Source: Haloferula helveola
GTDB taxonomy: Bacteria > Verrucomicrobiota > Verrucomicrobiia > Verrucomicrobiales > Akkermansiaceae
Assembly: GCF_037076345.1 (NCBI RefSeq)
Contig: NZ_AP024702.1
Location: 5,456,001-5,520,000 of the forward strand
Length of the DNA stretch: 64,000 nucleotides
Direction: 5' to 3'
The position numbers were made by a program, and so were the translations under genes. A model generated the notes under the pieces. That model was not told where the DNA came from and ran no database searches. It saw only the letters and a program-made list of their open reading frames with translations. How positions within the stretch are numbered: position 1 is the stretch's first letter; every line of letters starts with the position of its first letter. Shown in pieces: positions 27,201 to 35,199 of this stretch.

Positions 27201-30196
27201 GGGAAGCCGAAGGTCTGCTGGGTGCGTCCCGGCGCGGACCACTCACGCTTGAGAAGATTACCATCCGAGTAGAACTCGACCAACGCGCGGGCCTTCTCGT
27301 GCCCGCTTCCCCAGAGCAGTTGGAACTCTTTTCCGGGTTCAACCGTCCAAGTCGGAGCGGTCACGACAAATGGCTGCATGGTCGGATAGTCGTCACCCTC
27401 CGGATCGAACACCCGGATACCCCGGAACGCTTTAACGTCTCGGCCATTCGCATCCTTGGTCTCGAACACGAGACGATAGGCGCCCGGCTCGAGTTTCCGC
27501 TTGAAGGTGGCGGTGCCCGCTTTCTCGCCTTCTCCCGCCTCCGTCTTGAGAGGCACTTCGGCGACCACTTCGCCAAGCTTCCAGTCGTCGGGATCGATCG
27601 ATGGATGAGGGGACTCCTCCTCACCCCTCGGGCCGTATCCCGAATACTCCGGGCGCGGGCAGACTTCCGGTTCTTCCAGACGGTGGATCTTGACCCCCCC
27701 TTCCGCGGCCCTCGCGACTCCGTCATGGGACTCGGTGCGCAGGGTGAACTCGATGTCCTCATCACTGACCAGCCAGTCCTTTGCCCGAATCGAGGCGCGT
27801 AGCGTGGTGTAGGCGACCGAGATGGTGCGGGTCGCGCTCCGGGTCTCGCCGGCTCCATCGGTGATATCCACCGTGACCCGGTAGTCGAAGACCGGCTCGG
27901 TGTCCTCGGGCACCGTCAGGTCGGGCTTCGCGGTGAACTTGATTTCGAAGCGACCCTCCGCATCGGTTTCGCCTTCGCCATGAGCGATCTCCTCCGCCCC
28001 ACTGCTTGGCGGCTGATACCACCAGCACCAGCGGATCCAGTCGGGCCAGCGGGCCTGGCGGGTCACACGCCACGTCACCTTCGCGCCATCGACCACCGCG
28101 CCGGTGTAGGCCTCGGCCTTCGCCACCACCTCGACTTCTCCGCCAAGTTTCGCCTCGTTCTTCGCAGGCTCGATTTCGGAGAAGAATTTCGGCCGCTTGT
28201 ATTCCTCGATCCGGAACCTCGCCACTCCGCTGCCGTTCGCGGCCCGGATCTGGTAGTATCCCAATACCCTTCCTTCCGGAGCCGTGAAGCTTCCGGAAAA
28301 CGAACCGTTGCCGTTCGTCTTGAACTTCAGCTTCGCCACTTCCTCACCGTTGGGATCGCGCATCACGGCATCCCCGCTTCGGCCGGCGACGGCTCCATAC
28401 TTCCCGTTGGCCGGATCCGATTTGCACCACACTCCCTTGAAGTGAACCGTCTGGCCGGGGCGGTAGATCGACCGGTCCGTGAAGAACACGATCCGCTCGT
28501 AGGGCCGGGTCTTGGAACGCTCGCCGCCCCCGCTCCAAGCGCGGGCAACCGCCCGCTCGAGATCCCTCTTCGCCATGACGAGCACCTGGCGATTGGCGTT
28601 CTTGAACCGAAAATACCCGTCCTCACCCGTGACTGCCTTACTCGAAACGGTCCCCTTTCCGTTGTCGCGGACACTCCAGGCCCCGACCTCGATTCCCTTG
28701 ATCGGCGTTCCGGTCACGGCATCGGTCACGAAGCCATCAACTCCGGCACCGGCACCCCGACGAACGACCAGCGCGAGCGGCGATATGTGGAGAGGAACGC
28801 GGGCGATCGCGTTCTTCCCCATCTCGAACCCCTCCTCCGAGCTTGCGACCAGCATGTGGTATCCGGTGGGAAACTCCTCCGGAGCCTTCAGCCATGTCGT
28901 CCGGGTGGCGTAGTCTCCACCATCAGGCAGCTCCGAATCCCACTCCAGAACCGGCTTGGCCTTCAGGATCTCCTCAAACCGTTTGCTGTTCGGCATCGGA
29001 TCCCCGCTGATCGTCCGCTCGTTCGGTTCGAAATTGAGCGAGTAGAGCCGGAACCAAACCCGGTCCAGATTGCGATGGCTCACCCGGATCTCCTCGCCAG
29101 CCGGCGACCACTGCGTCTGGGTCTGGAGCGAGATCTCCTTGCGCTCCAGCTGGGCCGCGACGTTCCCGCAAAGCTTTCCGAACGGATGCTCGGGAAACGC
29201 ATCCCGACCGGCCACCGTCGTGTCGTGTGCCGCCTTCGTTTCGTCCTCACCGAGGAGACTTTGTGCCAGCATCCAGCGGGCGCGGGAGCTTTCGGGGTGC
29301 TCGGCGTGGGCCGTGGCAAATCCCTCCAAAGCCTTGCGGTAGAGCTCGTCCGACTTCTCACCCACCATCGCGCTTCCGGCTGCGGAGAGACGCTCGAGAT
29401 CGGCATGCAGAAAGGCCGAGGGATCCTCATCCTCTTGATGGAAGGTCAACAGGTTCTGATAGAGCGTGATCGCCCGGACCGCCGGTGAGTCTTCCGGTTC
29501 GGGCTTCCATGCGAGGAAGTCCTCGACTGCACCAAGGGCTGGCGAGTCCTCCAGAATCTCAAACGAATCCTCCGGCTTCGCTGCCGCGGTTTCCCCGAGC
29601 GAGTAGAACTTGGCCGCTTCATAGGACAAGAAGTCGAAGACTGTCGGCCTGAGCCCGTCACCGAGCGTTGACTTGCTGAGCAAACCTTCGAGCTCCGCAG
29701 CTGGCATCTGCTTCAGAGCCTCCGCATCCTTGAGCGCCGATTGCAGCCGGGTATCGATCTCGGTCAGGATTCGCGCCAGACTCCATGCCTCGATGTCATC
29801 ACCCTCGTCGTCCGCCTCGCTGCGCCCCATGTAGCGCCAGCGGTTTTGCTGATAGTGGCGAAAGAGCCACTCCGCCGAGAGCACCCGCAGGACCGGCTGG
29901 AGCTCCCCGGGAGCGGTCGCCATCGCCTCGTCGATCGCCTTCACCGCCTTCGCGGTGCCGCCGTCGATCCGCGCCTGCTGCAGCATCCGCATCACCATCG
30001 CTTTGCCGGCCTCGCCCCACTTCTTCTCCGCCATGGCCGCCTTCTCGATCGGCTCCAGCAGCTGGACCACCGTCTTCGGCTGGTCATTTTCCAAGGCCTT
30101 CTCGACCGCCTTCCATTCCTTCTCCCGATCCGCCGCCATCAGCGGAAAAGCGAGGCACCCGACACATACGATCCAACGAAACACTCTGCTCTTCAT
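24203..30196 (-). CDS. Bacterial alpha-2-macroglobulin with thioester motif
   Basis: A 1997-aa exported protein (signal peptide MKSRVFRWIVCVGCLAFPLMA). A helical N-terminal part is followed by macroglobulin domains: RSIYRPGQTVHFKGVW near residue 570 marks MG3/4. NETAFFFPDLVSG near 1240 precedes the C-terminal half. ECSEQTF contains the CxEQ thioester (Cys1465-Gln1468) at the start of the alpha-toroid domain. The C-terminal receptor-like domain ends FAAHSASLQVEVK. The fold is known to trap proteases by covalent linkage, protecting the envelope. A Gly/Ala/Met-rich low-complexity stretch (about residues 1145-1235) could be a flexible bait or linker. The usual partner PBP1C is not adjacent. There is no lipobox Cys at the signal cleavage site, so it is probably soluble. 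Confidence 0.92.
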   Translation of the reverse strand: MKSRVFRWIVCVGCLAFPLMAADREKEWKAVEKALENDQPKTVVQLLEPIEKAAMAEKKWGEAGKAMVMRMLQQARIDGGTAKAVKAIDEAMATAPGELQPVLRVLSAEWLFRHYQQNRWRYMGRSEADDEGDDIEAWSLARILTEIDTRLQSALKDAEALKQMPAAELEGLLSKSTLGDGLRPTVFDFLSYEAAKFYSLGETAAAKPEDSFEILEDSPALGAVEDFLAWKPEPEDSPAVRAITLYQNLLTFHQEDEDPSAFLHADLERLSAAGSAMVGEKSDELYRKALEGFATAHAEHPESSRARWMLAQSLLGEDETKAAHDTTVAGRDAFPEHPFGKLCGNVAAQLERKEISLQTQTQWSPAGEEIRVSHRNLDRVWFRLYSLNFEPNERTISGDPMPNSKRFEEILKAKPVLEWDSELPDGGDYATRTTWLKAPEEFPTGYHMLVASSEEGFEMGKNAIARVPLHISPLALVVRRGAGAGVDGFVTDAVTGTPIKGIEVGAWSVRDNGKGTVSSKAVTGEDGYFRFKNANRQVLVMAKRDLERAVARAWSGGGERSKTRPYERIVFFTDRSIYRPGQTVHFKGVWCKSDPANGKYGAVAGRSGDAVMRDPNGEEVAKLKFKTNGNGSFSGSFTAPEGRVLGYYQIRAANGSGVARFRIEEYKRPKFFSEIEPAKNEAKLGGEVEVVAKAEAYTGAVVDGAKVTWRVTRQARWPDWIRWCWWYQPPSSGAEEIAHGEGETDAEGRFEIKFTAKPDLTVPEDTEPVFDYRVTVDITDGAGETRSATRTISVAYTTLRASIRAKDWLVSDEDIEFTLRTESHDGVARAAEGGVKIHRLEEPEVCPRPEYSGYGPRGEEESPHPSIDPDDWKLGEVVAEVPLKTEAGEGEKAGTATFKRKLEPGAYRLVFETKDANGRDVKAFRGIRVFDPEGDDYPTMQPFVVTAPTWTVEPGKEFQLLWGSGHEKARALVEFYSDGNLLKREWSAPGRTQQTFGFPIEESLRGGLTVVIQQVTMNRFHEETHPIEVPWTNKRLKLSWERIVSKLEPGVKETWTAVIEGADGEAAAAEMVATLYDASLDAFAPHGFGNLSGLLRRESGVWLGNQFSSSSRGFDMISQYPGIEWYRLKDPYREFAVGGGGFQSRRRNAWAFGDGGGGGGAVFARGGAVDATMLSEEMAFEAAPMAAMDMEGADGLANAAPGAAQGGMAKAKREGGASDDGGGGDADAPVPVRTNLNETAFFFPDLVSGEDGKVRISFTMPEALTTWRFLGMAHDKDLRSGLLDGETVTAKDLMVQPNPPRFLREGDELEFTVKISNLSDAVQKGTARLAIDDAATEASRNEALGIDAETRDFEVAAKQSKTLSWRVKVPDGEGFLRYRATASTGNLSDGEEGWLPVLSRRILVTESMSLPIRDAVTKDFRFDKLLDSGNSDSLENRFVHLQVVSQPAWYAVMALPYLMEFPHECSEQTFNRYYANALGQHIADSDPKIRRIFDLWKGTDTLDSPLLKNEDLKGIMIEETPWLADAKNESEARRRVGLLFDENHMSNELEKAMRKLNAMQLPNGLWPWFPGGSGSEYITLYITTGFGRLRDLGVPTDITPALKSLGALDAELTRVYHRISKEDLEKNHLSPWVAHHLYTRTLFLKDKALSKRDQVAFDYFAGQARENWTTLGSRMSRGHVAMALHRLGEKQVPGLITRSLKENATVDEEQGMFWKDAEGDGWWWWQAPIETQAMMIEVFREVDGDDKAVDDCQVWLIKQKQVADWKTTKATSDAVYALLMGGRDLLSSDALLQVSLGGEKVEPGKVEPGTGFYEQRFVADQVKPALGEIELVKTDKGVSWASLHWQYLEDMAKVTSHEGKQLRLEKQLFVRRNTEKGPVLEPVKGVLEVGDELVTRLVLRNDRAMEFVHLKDQRGSGTEPVNVLSGYRWQDGFGYYEMTRDTASHFFIDRLPPGTHVFETSVRIQHRGSYQTGIAEIRCMYAPEFAAHSASLQVEVK

Positions 30197-30289
30197 CGAT
30201 TCTCTGGGAATGGTCTCCCTGCCACATTGGCAGCAAACACAAAGGTTGTGACACCTGAATCGGGAAAAGATTAGGGAAAACTCCTCTCC

Positions 30290-30365
30290 ATGGACCGCGA
30301 GCTTCAGCTCGCCCCGGAACCCCGGGGAGCCGGACCGACGGGGCGAGCTGAAGCTCGCGGTCCAT
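30290..30365. repeat. Perfect paired nested palindrome (GGACCGCG outer ends)
   Basis: Two perfect 26-bp inverted arms (30290-30315 and 30340-30365) flank a 24-bp spacer. Each arm holds an inner hairpin GCGAGC-TTCA-GCTCGC, and the outer ends carry GGACCGCG as in the elements at 12292 and 34053. It lies in the 237-bp gap between the pyrB stop and the alpha-2-macroglobulin start. Confidence 0.8.
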
Positions 30366-30394
30366 CCAGATTACCCTGGTTTCCACCTCACTAC

Positions 30395-30416
30395 GGACAA
30401 GCGAGGGCGCTTGTCC
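30395..30416. repeat. Separate 9-bp-stem hairpin downstream of pyrB
   Basis: GGACAAGCG (30395-30403) pairs perfectly with CGCTTGTCC (30408-30416) over a 4-base loop AGGG. The stem is flanked by CTAC on both sides. It lies 18 bp past the pyrB stop, with no T-run on the minus strand. It could stabilise the pyrB 3' end or be a REP-like unit. Confidence 0.6.
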
Positions 30417-30433
30417 CTACCTTGACCGCCCGC

Positions 30434-31357
30434 CTACTCCTCGCCGCCCGGCTTCAGCGAATAGAGCACCGACATCCGGACCGCGATCCCGTTCTCCACC
30501 TGGCGATTGATCAGGCTGCGCCCGTAGTCGAGGGCCTCGTCGCACAGCTCGACACCGCGGTTCACCGGACCGGGATGCATCAGCCAGATTCCTTCATCAT
30601 CGAGACGCTTGAGACGCTCCGGCGTCACTCCGTAGACCCGGTGATACTCCCGGAGGCTGGGAAAATACTGCACGTCCTGCCGTTCCATCTGGACCCGCAG
30701 CAGGTAGACGACGTCCGGCTTCCATGCCATCGCCTCGTTGTAGTCCGTGAAGCGTCTCACTCCATCAGGGCAGGCTTTCGGCACGAGCGAACCGGGACCG
30801 AGATACGCGACCTCCATTCCCAAGCGTCTCAACACGCTGCTCGTCGAACGCGCGACCCGGCTGTGGAGGATGTCACCGACAATCAGCACCTTCCTTCCCG
30901 CCGGTGCCGGAATGACTTCCTTGACCGTAAAGGCATCCAGCAATCCCTGCGTCGGGTGTGCATGGGCACCATCGCCCGCATTGATCACGCTCGCCTTGGT
31001 CTGGCGCGCGATCATTCCCGGCAGTCCGCTGCGCTTGTGCCGGACGACGATGAAATCGGTCCGCATCGCCTGCAGGGTCTCAACCGTCTCCCGAACCGAC
31101 TCTCCCTTCACCACGGAGGATTGGAACACGTCGAAGTTCGTCACGTCGGCCGACAGCCGCTTCGCCGCGACCTCGAAGGACGAGTGGGTTCGGGTTGAGG
31201 GCTCGTAGAAGAGCATCAGCACCGACTTACCCTTCAGTGCGGGAACCTTCTTCACCGAGCGGGTGAACAGATCCTTGAAAGGCACCGCCTGATCGAGAAT
31301 CCGATCGATCTCCTCGCGGGAGAGGCTGGCCAGTTCGAGAAGATCCTTACGCGCCAT
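30434..31357 (-). CDS. pyrB: Aspartate carbamoyltransferase catalytic subunit
   Basis: Cytoplasmic enzyme (307 aa) that joins carbamoyl phosphate and aspartate in pyrimidine synthesis. The carbamoyl-phosphate site motif FYEPSTRTHSSFE is near residue 50, GDGAHAHPTQGLLD near 130, and the aspartate-site region is GPVNRGVEL near 264. The ATG at 31357 starts MARKDLLELA and overlaps the upstream gene by 11 bp; an ATG 42 bp earlier would lie deeper inside that gene. It is the last gene of the purD-pyrR-orf-pyrB operon. No pyrC or pyrI is adjacent. Confidence 0.96.
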   Translation of the reverse strand: MARKDLLELASLSREEIDRILDQAVPFKDLFTRSVKKVPALKGKSVLMLFYEPSTRTHSSFEVAAKRLSADVTNFDVFQSSVVKGESVRETVETLQAMRTDFIVVRHKRSGLPGMIARQTKASVINAGDGAHAHPTQGLLDAFTVKEVIPAPAGRKVLIVGDILHSRVARSTSSVLRRLGMEVAYLGPGSLVPKACPDGVRRFTDYNEAMAWKPDVVYLLRVQMERQDVQYFPSLREYHRVYGVTPERLKRLDDEGIWLMHPGPVNRGVELCDEALDYGRSLINRQVENGIAVRMSVLYSLKPGGEE

Positions 31358-32207
31358 GGAGTTCGGGGAAGAAGTAGAGGGTTCCGAATACAAGGACAAG
31401 CACCGCGATGATCGTCAGGAATCCGGCGTGGTGCATCGAGAGTTTCTTCAGCAGCGAGATCCACGCCGCTCCCAGCAGCAGGATGCCCGCGGTGGCAGCC
31501 AACGTGATGAATACCGCCCTCGTCCGCCACTCCGCCGCGGCAAACTCCTGCAGCCACCCGAATGGCAGGTCCATGATCGGAGACTTGGAAATCCAGAGCA
31601 GGTCGAGAACCCCGACAGAAACCCCGATCAACGCGAGTCCGTAGAGCAGCAAAACCACCGGCAACGGTGCGGTCTGCTTCGCCAGATACATCGCCGGCGC
31701 CTCGTTGGCAGGCGCTTCGATCCGACGCAGTCGTGTCAGTTCCTCATCGGTATGGCGCCGGACGGGTAGCGACCCGTCCTCGCGATGCCGGACCTGCTTG
31801 GGCTGATCGACCACCAGCCCGCGAGACTTCCTCAAAGAATGCGTTCCCACCGCTTTCGGCGCCTTCAGCGGCACGGTGGGCTCCTTCGCCGACCGTTCGG
31901 TGACGGCCTCGGATGCAGGCGGTTCTTCGACCGCTTCCGGCTCTGGCGTCGGCTCCTCGACCGGCTTCTCCTGCTTGGCGGGAAGAGACTCACGCGCCAA
32001 TTCGATTTGCTGCTCCTCCGCAGACGGAACCGGTGCCTTCTCAAACACCGCGGCCTTCAACTCATCGGCCGCGCCCTCCTCCTCAGCCGGTTCCTCCCGG
32101 CGCACTCCCGGGGCGCCTGGCGGCGGTCCGTCCGCCGAAATGCCCAGCGACTCCCGCAGGGCCGCGAGTTCCTCCGGGGTCTTGCGGCGTTCGGGAAGCG
32201 GACTCAC
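31347..32207 (-). CDS. Unknown protein, acidic linker plus three membrane helices
   Basis: I do not recognise a family. The first half of the 286-aa protein is Pro/Glu/Ala-rich and probably disordered (PAEEEGAADELKAAVF, PVEEPTPEPEAVEEPPA). The second half has three hydrophobic helices: VVLLLYGLALIGVSVGVLD, VFITLAATAGILLLGAAWI and FLTIIAVLVLVFGTLYF. It is probably an inner-membrane protein with a long cytoplasmic N-terminal tail. Its ATG overlaps the pyrR stop (ATGA) and its 3' end overlaps pyrB by 11 bp, so it is locked into the pyrimidine operon. A link to nucleotide metabolism is suggested only by this position. Confidence 0.8.
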   Translation of the reverse strand: MSPLPERRKTPEELAALRESLGISADGPPPGAPGVRREEPAEEEGAADELKAAVFEKAPVPSAEEQQIELARESLPAKQEKPVEEPTPEPEAVEEPPASEAVTERSAKEPTVPLKAPKAVGTHSLRKSRGLVVDQPKQVRHREDGSLPVRRHTDEELTRLRRIEAPANEAPAMYLAKQTAPLPVVLLLYGLALIGVSVGVLDLLWISKSPIMDLPFGWLQEFAAAEWRTRAVFITLAATAGILLLGAAWISLLKKLSMHHAGFLTIIAVLVLVFGTLYFFPELHGA

Positions 32208-32728
32208 GTCGCGGGCTTGATCTCAATCTTGTCTTCGCCGTCGGTTTTCACGAGCGACACGTAAACGTGGTCATGGCGGGCGGTCTCGAGCGGAATGCCG
32301 ACGTAGTCCGGCTGGATCGGCATCTCACGATGGCCCCGATCGATCAGAGTCGCCAGTTCGACCCGGGCGGGCCTGCCGTAGTCGGAGAGCGCATCGAGTG
32401 CGGCGCGGATCGTCCGCCCGGTGAAAAGCACGTCGTCGACCAGGATCACCCGGGCTCCGTCGACCTCGAACTCGATGTCGCTGCCCTGCAGCTTCGGGTT
32501 CTGGTGCAGGTGCTCGTAGTCGTCACGATAGAGGGAAATGTCGAGGGTTCCGAAGTCCACCTCGCGGCCCTTCGACTTCAGCAATTCCCGGATCCTTTCG
32601 GCCACTTCGTCACCGCGGCTGCGGATCCCGACCAGAGCGACGTTGTCATCGCCCGTACGCTGGAAAATCGCATCCGCCAAGGCTTCGACTCCGTCCGCGA
32701 TCTCACTGGGGCCGAGGGTTCCGCTCAT
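32204..32728 (-). CDS. pyrR: PyrR: pyrimidine operon regulator / uracil phosphoribosyltransferase
   Basis: A 174-aa phosphoribosyltransferase-fold protein. The PRPP-binding motif VILVDDVLFTGRTIRAALD is near residue 95, with VALVGIRSRGDEVAERI near the N-terminus and RPARVELATLIDRGHREMP after it, all characteristic of PyrR rather than Upp or PyrE. In Bacillus, PyrR binds pyr mRNA in response to UMP and causes attenuation, and also has weak UPRT activity. Being co-encoded with pyrB fits that role, but no anti-antiterminator stem-loop was found here. Its start overlaps the purD stop and its stop overlaps the next gene. Confidence 0.94.
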   Translation of the reverse strand: MSGTLGPSEIADGVEALADAIFQRTGDDNVALVGIRSRGDEVAERIRELLKSKGREVDFGTLDISLYRDDYEHLHQNPKLQGSDIEFEVDGARVILVDDVLFTGRTIRAALDALSDYGRPARVELATLIDRGHREMPIQPDYVGIPLETARHDHVYVSLVKTDGEDKIEIKPAT

Positions 32729-33981
32729 GGTGTCTCAAAGTGGAGGATTCCGATATCGCGGCGCCGTTGCATGCCGTCGAACCGCACATGGTCCGCCGCC
32801 GAGTGGGCCGAACTTACCGCCGATTCGCGATCGGTTCCACCGGCAACAACCGCAAGCACCCGACCGCCGTTGGTTTCCCAGCCTTCCGGCCCGAGCTTCG
32901 TTCCCGCATGGTAAACCCGGGCGCCACCGACGGTGTCCAGGCCCGAGATCACATCACCGCTGTGCGAACTCTCCGGATAGCCTGCGGATGCCAATACCAC
33001 GCAGACGCTCCAGCCTTCATCGAACGCGATCTTCGACAGATCCAGGTCACCCTTTGCGCCCGCCAGGCAGAAGCCCGCGAGATCCCCCTTCACCAACGGC
33101 ATCACCGCCTGGCACTCGGGGTCACCGAAGCGACAGTTGTACTCGATCACCTTCGGACCGTCGGGTGTCATCATCAGTCCGAAGTAGAGGAAGCCCCGGT
33201 ACGGCAAACCTTCAGAAACCAGACCCGCCACGGTGGGCGCGACGATCTCTTTCTCGATGCGCTCCAATGCCTCCGCAGGAATCAGCTGTCGGCTCGCGAC
33301 CGCCCCCATGCCTCCGGTATTCGCTCCGGCATCTCCCTCGCCGATCCGCTTGTAGTCGCGGGCCGGGGTGAAGACGAGATAGCCGTCGTCGACGACAGCC
33401 GCGAAAATCGAAACTTCCGGGCCTGTCAGGAATTCCTCCACCAGCACCCGGCCCTCGCCGAATCGCTTCTGCACGAATACCTCGTCGAGAAACGCCTCGC
33501 CCTCGGACTCCTCCAGACAAACGGCGACGCCCTTCCCGGCAGCGAGACCGTCGAACTTGAGTACCACCGGATATCCGCCGCCGATCGCGGCCCGGGCCTC
33601 CTCCAGACTGGCGACCGCCGAAGCCTTGCCGGTCGGGATCGTATGCCGCTCGAGGAAACCTTTCGCAAACTCCTTGGACGCCTCGAGTTGCGCCGACTGC
33701 TTGTGCGGTCCCCAGCAGGGAATGCCGGCCCCTTCGCAGAGATCCGCCAGTCCCTCACCCTTCACCAGATAGCTCTCCTCCCCGGCCACGCAGAGCTCGA
33801 CCGCGTTCGCCTTCATCCACCCGACCAGCGACTCCAGCCCGTCGGCCTCGACGGGCTTCGCCAGCTCGAAAATCGCGTCACTCCCCGGAAAACAGAACAC
33901 CTCGTGCTCCCCCGGGGACTCCACCAATGCCCGCACCAGCGCGTGTTCGCGCCCGCCCTTTCCGACCACCAGAATCTTCAT
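32725..33981 (-). CDS. purD: Phosphoribosylamine--glycine ligase
   Basis: ATP-grasp enzyme (418 aa) for the second step of purine synthesis (GAR synthetase). It begins MKILVVGKGGREHALVRAL, has the ATP-grasp loop PVVLKFDGLAAGKGVAV near residue 140, and carries GGMGAVASRQLIPAEALERI and VIEYNCRFGDPECQAVMP in the catalytic half. The length is normal. It is the first gene of a four-gene unit (purD-pyrR-orf-pyrB) with overlapping ends, so a purine gene leads a pyrimidine regulatory unit. A paired palindromic element (34053-34128) lies upstream. Confidence 0.97.
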   Translation of the reverse strand: MKILVVGKGGREHALVRALVESPGEHEVFCFPGSDAIFELAKPVEADGLESLVGWMKANAVELCVAGEESYLVKGEGLADLCEGAGIPCWGPHKQSAQLEASKEFAKGFLERHTIPTGKASAVASLEEARAAIGGGYPVVLKFDGLAAGKGVAVCLEESEGEAFLDEVFVQKRFGEGRVLVEEFLTGPEVSIFAAVVDDGYLVFTPARDYKRIGEGDAGANTGGMGAVASRQLIPAEALERIEKEIVAPTVAGLVSEGLPYRGFLYFGLMMTPDGPKVIEYNCRFGDPECQAVMPLVKGDLAGFCLAGAKGDLDLSKIAFDEGWSVCVVLASAGYPESSHSGDVISGLDTVGGARVYHAGTKLGPEGWETNGGRVLAVVAGGTDRESAVSSAHSAADHVRFDGMQRRRDIGILHFETP

Positions 33982-34052
33982 CCGCGCCCTTTCTCCCCGA
34001 TCCCGCTGCCCGCATCAACCCCGAATCGAAAGGTCGAAAGGTCAACGCCCGT

Positions 34053-34128
34053 GGACCGCGCGACCCCAGTCGCGCAATCATTCAAGCCCGGTCCTCTGAA
34101 GCAGGGCGCGAGTGGGCTCGCGCGGTCC
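34053..34128. repeat. Paired nested palindrome (GGACCGCG family, best-conserved pair)
   Basis: Arms 34053-34075 and 34106-34128 are inverted copies matching at 21 of 23 positions, of the form GGACCGCGCGA-N6-TCGCGC. The spacer is 30 bp. Each arm is also self-complementary. It lies between the toroid gene stop (34135) and the purD start (33981), which are on the same strand. Confidence 0.8.
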
Positions 34129-34134
34129 GCCGCC

Positions 34135-35199
34135 TCATTCCTCGTCCACCGTCTCGTCGCGCTGGTAGATCGGCAGCTGGCGCCATGGCACGCTGAAGGC
34201 GAGCACCATCATCGAGGTGCCGTAGATCCTGCCGGCCTCGCGACTCTCCCACGCACCGTCTTCCCGCTGCTGCGGCAGATAGGTTTCGTAGAGCCAGGGC
34301 GCGAATTCCGCCCAATACCGCCCGCCGACCTGGAACATCGCCTGGGCGTTGTAGTAGATGCCGTAGGTCTCGAACTGGCCTCCGGGCAACCCCCGGAAAG
34401 TACGAAGAACATAGTCGGCCGCTTTCTGCGTCTCCGGCGTTCCGTGACGCCCGCACAATTCCAGACACAGCAGCCCCATCCCGGTCAGCGTCTTGGCATG
34501 ATCCTCGCGACCGGTATAGCCGAAGCATCCCTGCCGTTCGTCCTGATGCCTTTCGAGATACGCCACCGCATCCGCGATCGCCTTGTCCGGCACCGGCGCA
34601 CCATTCAGCTTGGCCGAACGCAAAGCCATCAACGCCCAGCCACTGCACGAGGTATCGCTGTCGCGGGAACCCGGATGGTAACGCCAGCCGCCCTGGTTCC
34701 TCTCGTTCTTCGGGACCTGCTGGGCCCGGAGGATCAGCTTCAGAGCTGCCGGCAGCGCCTTCTGGATCTTCCGCTGCCGCTCCGGATCCACCATGCCGCT
34801 GACTTCGGAAAGGAACAGGGTCGCGATGTTGTGCGCGTACATCGGGCCGCTTCCCGCGTGTCCCTTCTCGAAAAGCCCCTCCCGCGTTTGGTTCGCGAGC
34901 ACAAAGTCGATGCACCGGTTCAACGGCTCGGCGTACGGCCCTTCGGTGGGCAGATGACCCATCGAGAGGTACGCCATTCCGACCAATGCCGGAACTCCGG
35001 TGGAATCGCCGTAATTCTCCGGAAACGATCCGTCCTCACGCTGCATCCGCGAAAGGAATTCAAGCGCATCCTCGATCGCGGGTTCCACGCGGTCCTGCCA
35101 CTCGGCGAAGACCGGGTCAGCCGGTCCCTGCGCCATCGACGACGCCCCGGCCAGCACGACCGCGGCTGCGCATCCGATCATCCGCTTCGCAAAACTCAT
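34135..35199 (-). CDS. Secreted prenyltransferase/squalene-oxidase-repeat (alpha-toroid) protein
   Basis: A 354-aa protein with the signal peptide MSFAKRMIGCAAAVVLAGASSMAQ and terpenoid-cyclase-like helical repeats: LEFLSRMQREDGSFPEN, CIDFVLANQTREGLFE, WRYHPGSRDSDTSCSGWAL and YLPQQREDGAWES. There is no DxDD cyclase motif and no CxEQ thioester, so catalysis is not supported. The start overlaps the stop of the large DUF4175-like gene (ATGA), which makes it the last gene of the MoxR/VWA operon. It probably works in the periplasm with the membrane proteins of that operon. It has the same overall architecture as the protein at 8238-9407. Confidence 0.82.
   Translation of the reverse strand: MSFAKRMIGCAAAVVLAGASSMAQGPADPVFAEWQDRVEPAIEDALEFLSRMQREDGSFPENYGDSTGVPALVGMAYLSMGHLPTEGPYAEPLNRCIDFVLANQTREGLFEKGHAGSGPMYAHNIATLFLSEVSGMVDPERQRKIQKALPAALKLILRAQQVPKNERNQGGWRYHPGSRDSDTSCSGWALMALRSAKLNGAPVPDKAIADAVAYLERHQDERQGCFGYTGREDHAKTLTGMGLLCLELCGRHGTPETQKAADYVLRTFRGLPGGQFETYGIYYNAQAMFQVGGRYWAEFAPWLYETYLPQQREDGAWESREAGRIYGTSMMVLAFSVPWRQLPIYQRDETVDEE

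Noticed and set aside
26120-27802. 560-codon open frame on the + strand
   Set aside because: Antisense to the alpha-2-macroglobulin gene, Arg/His-rich, no motif and no ribosome-binding site.
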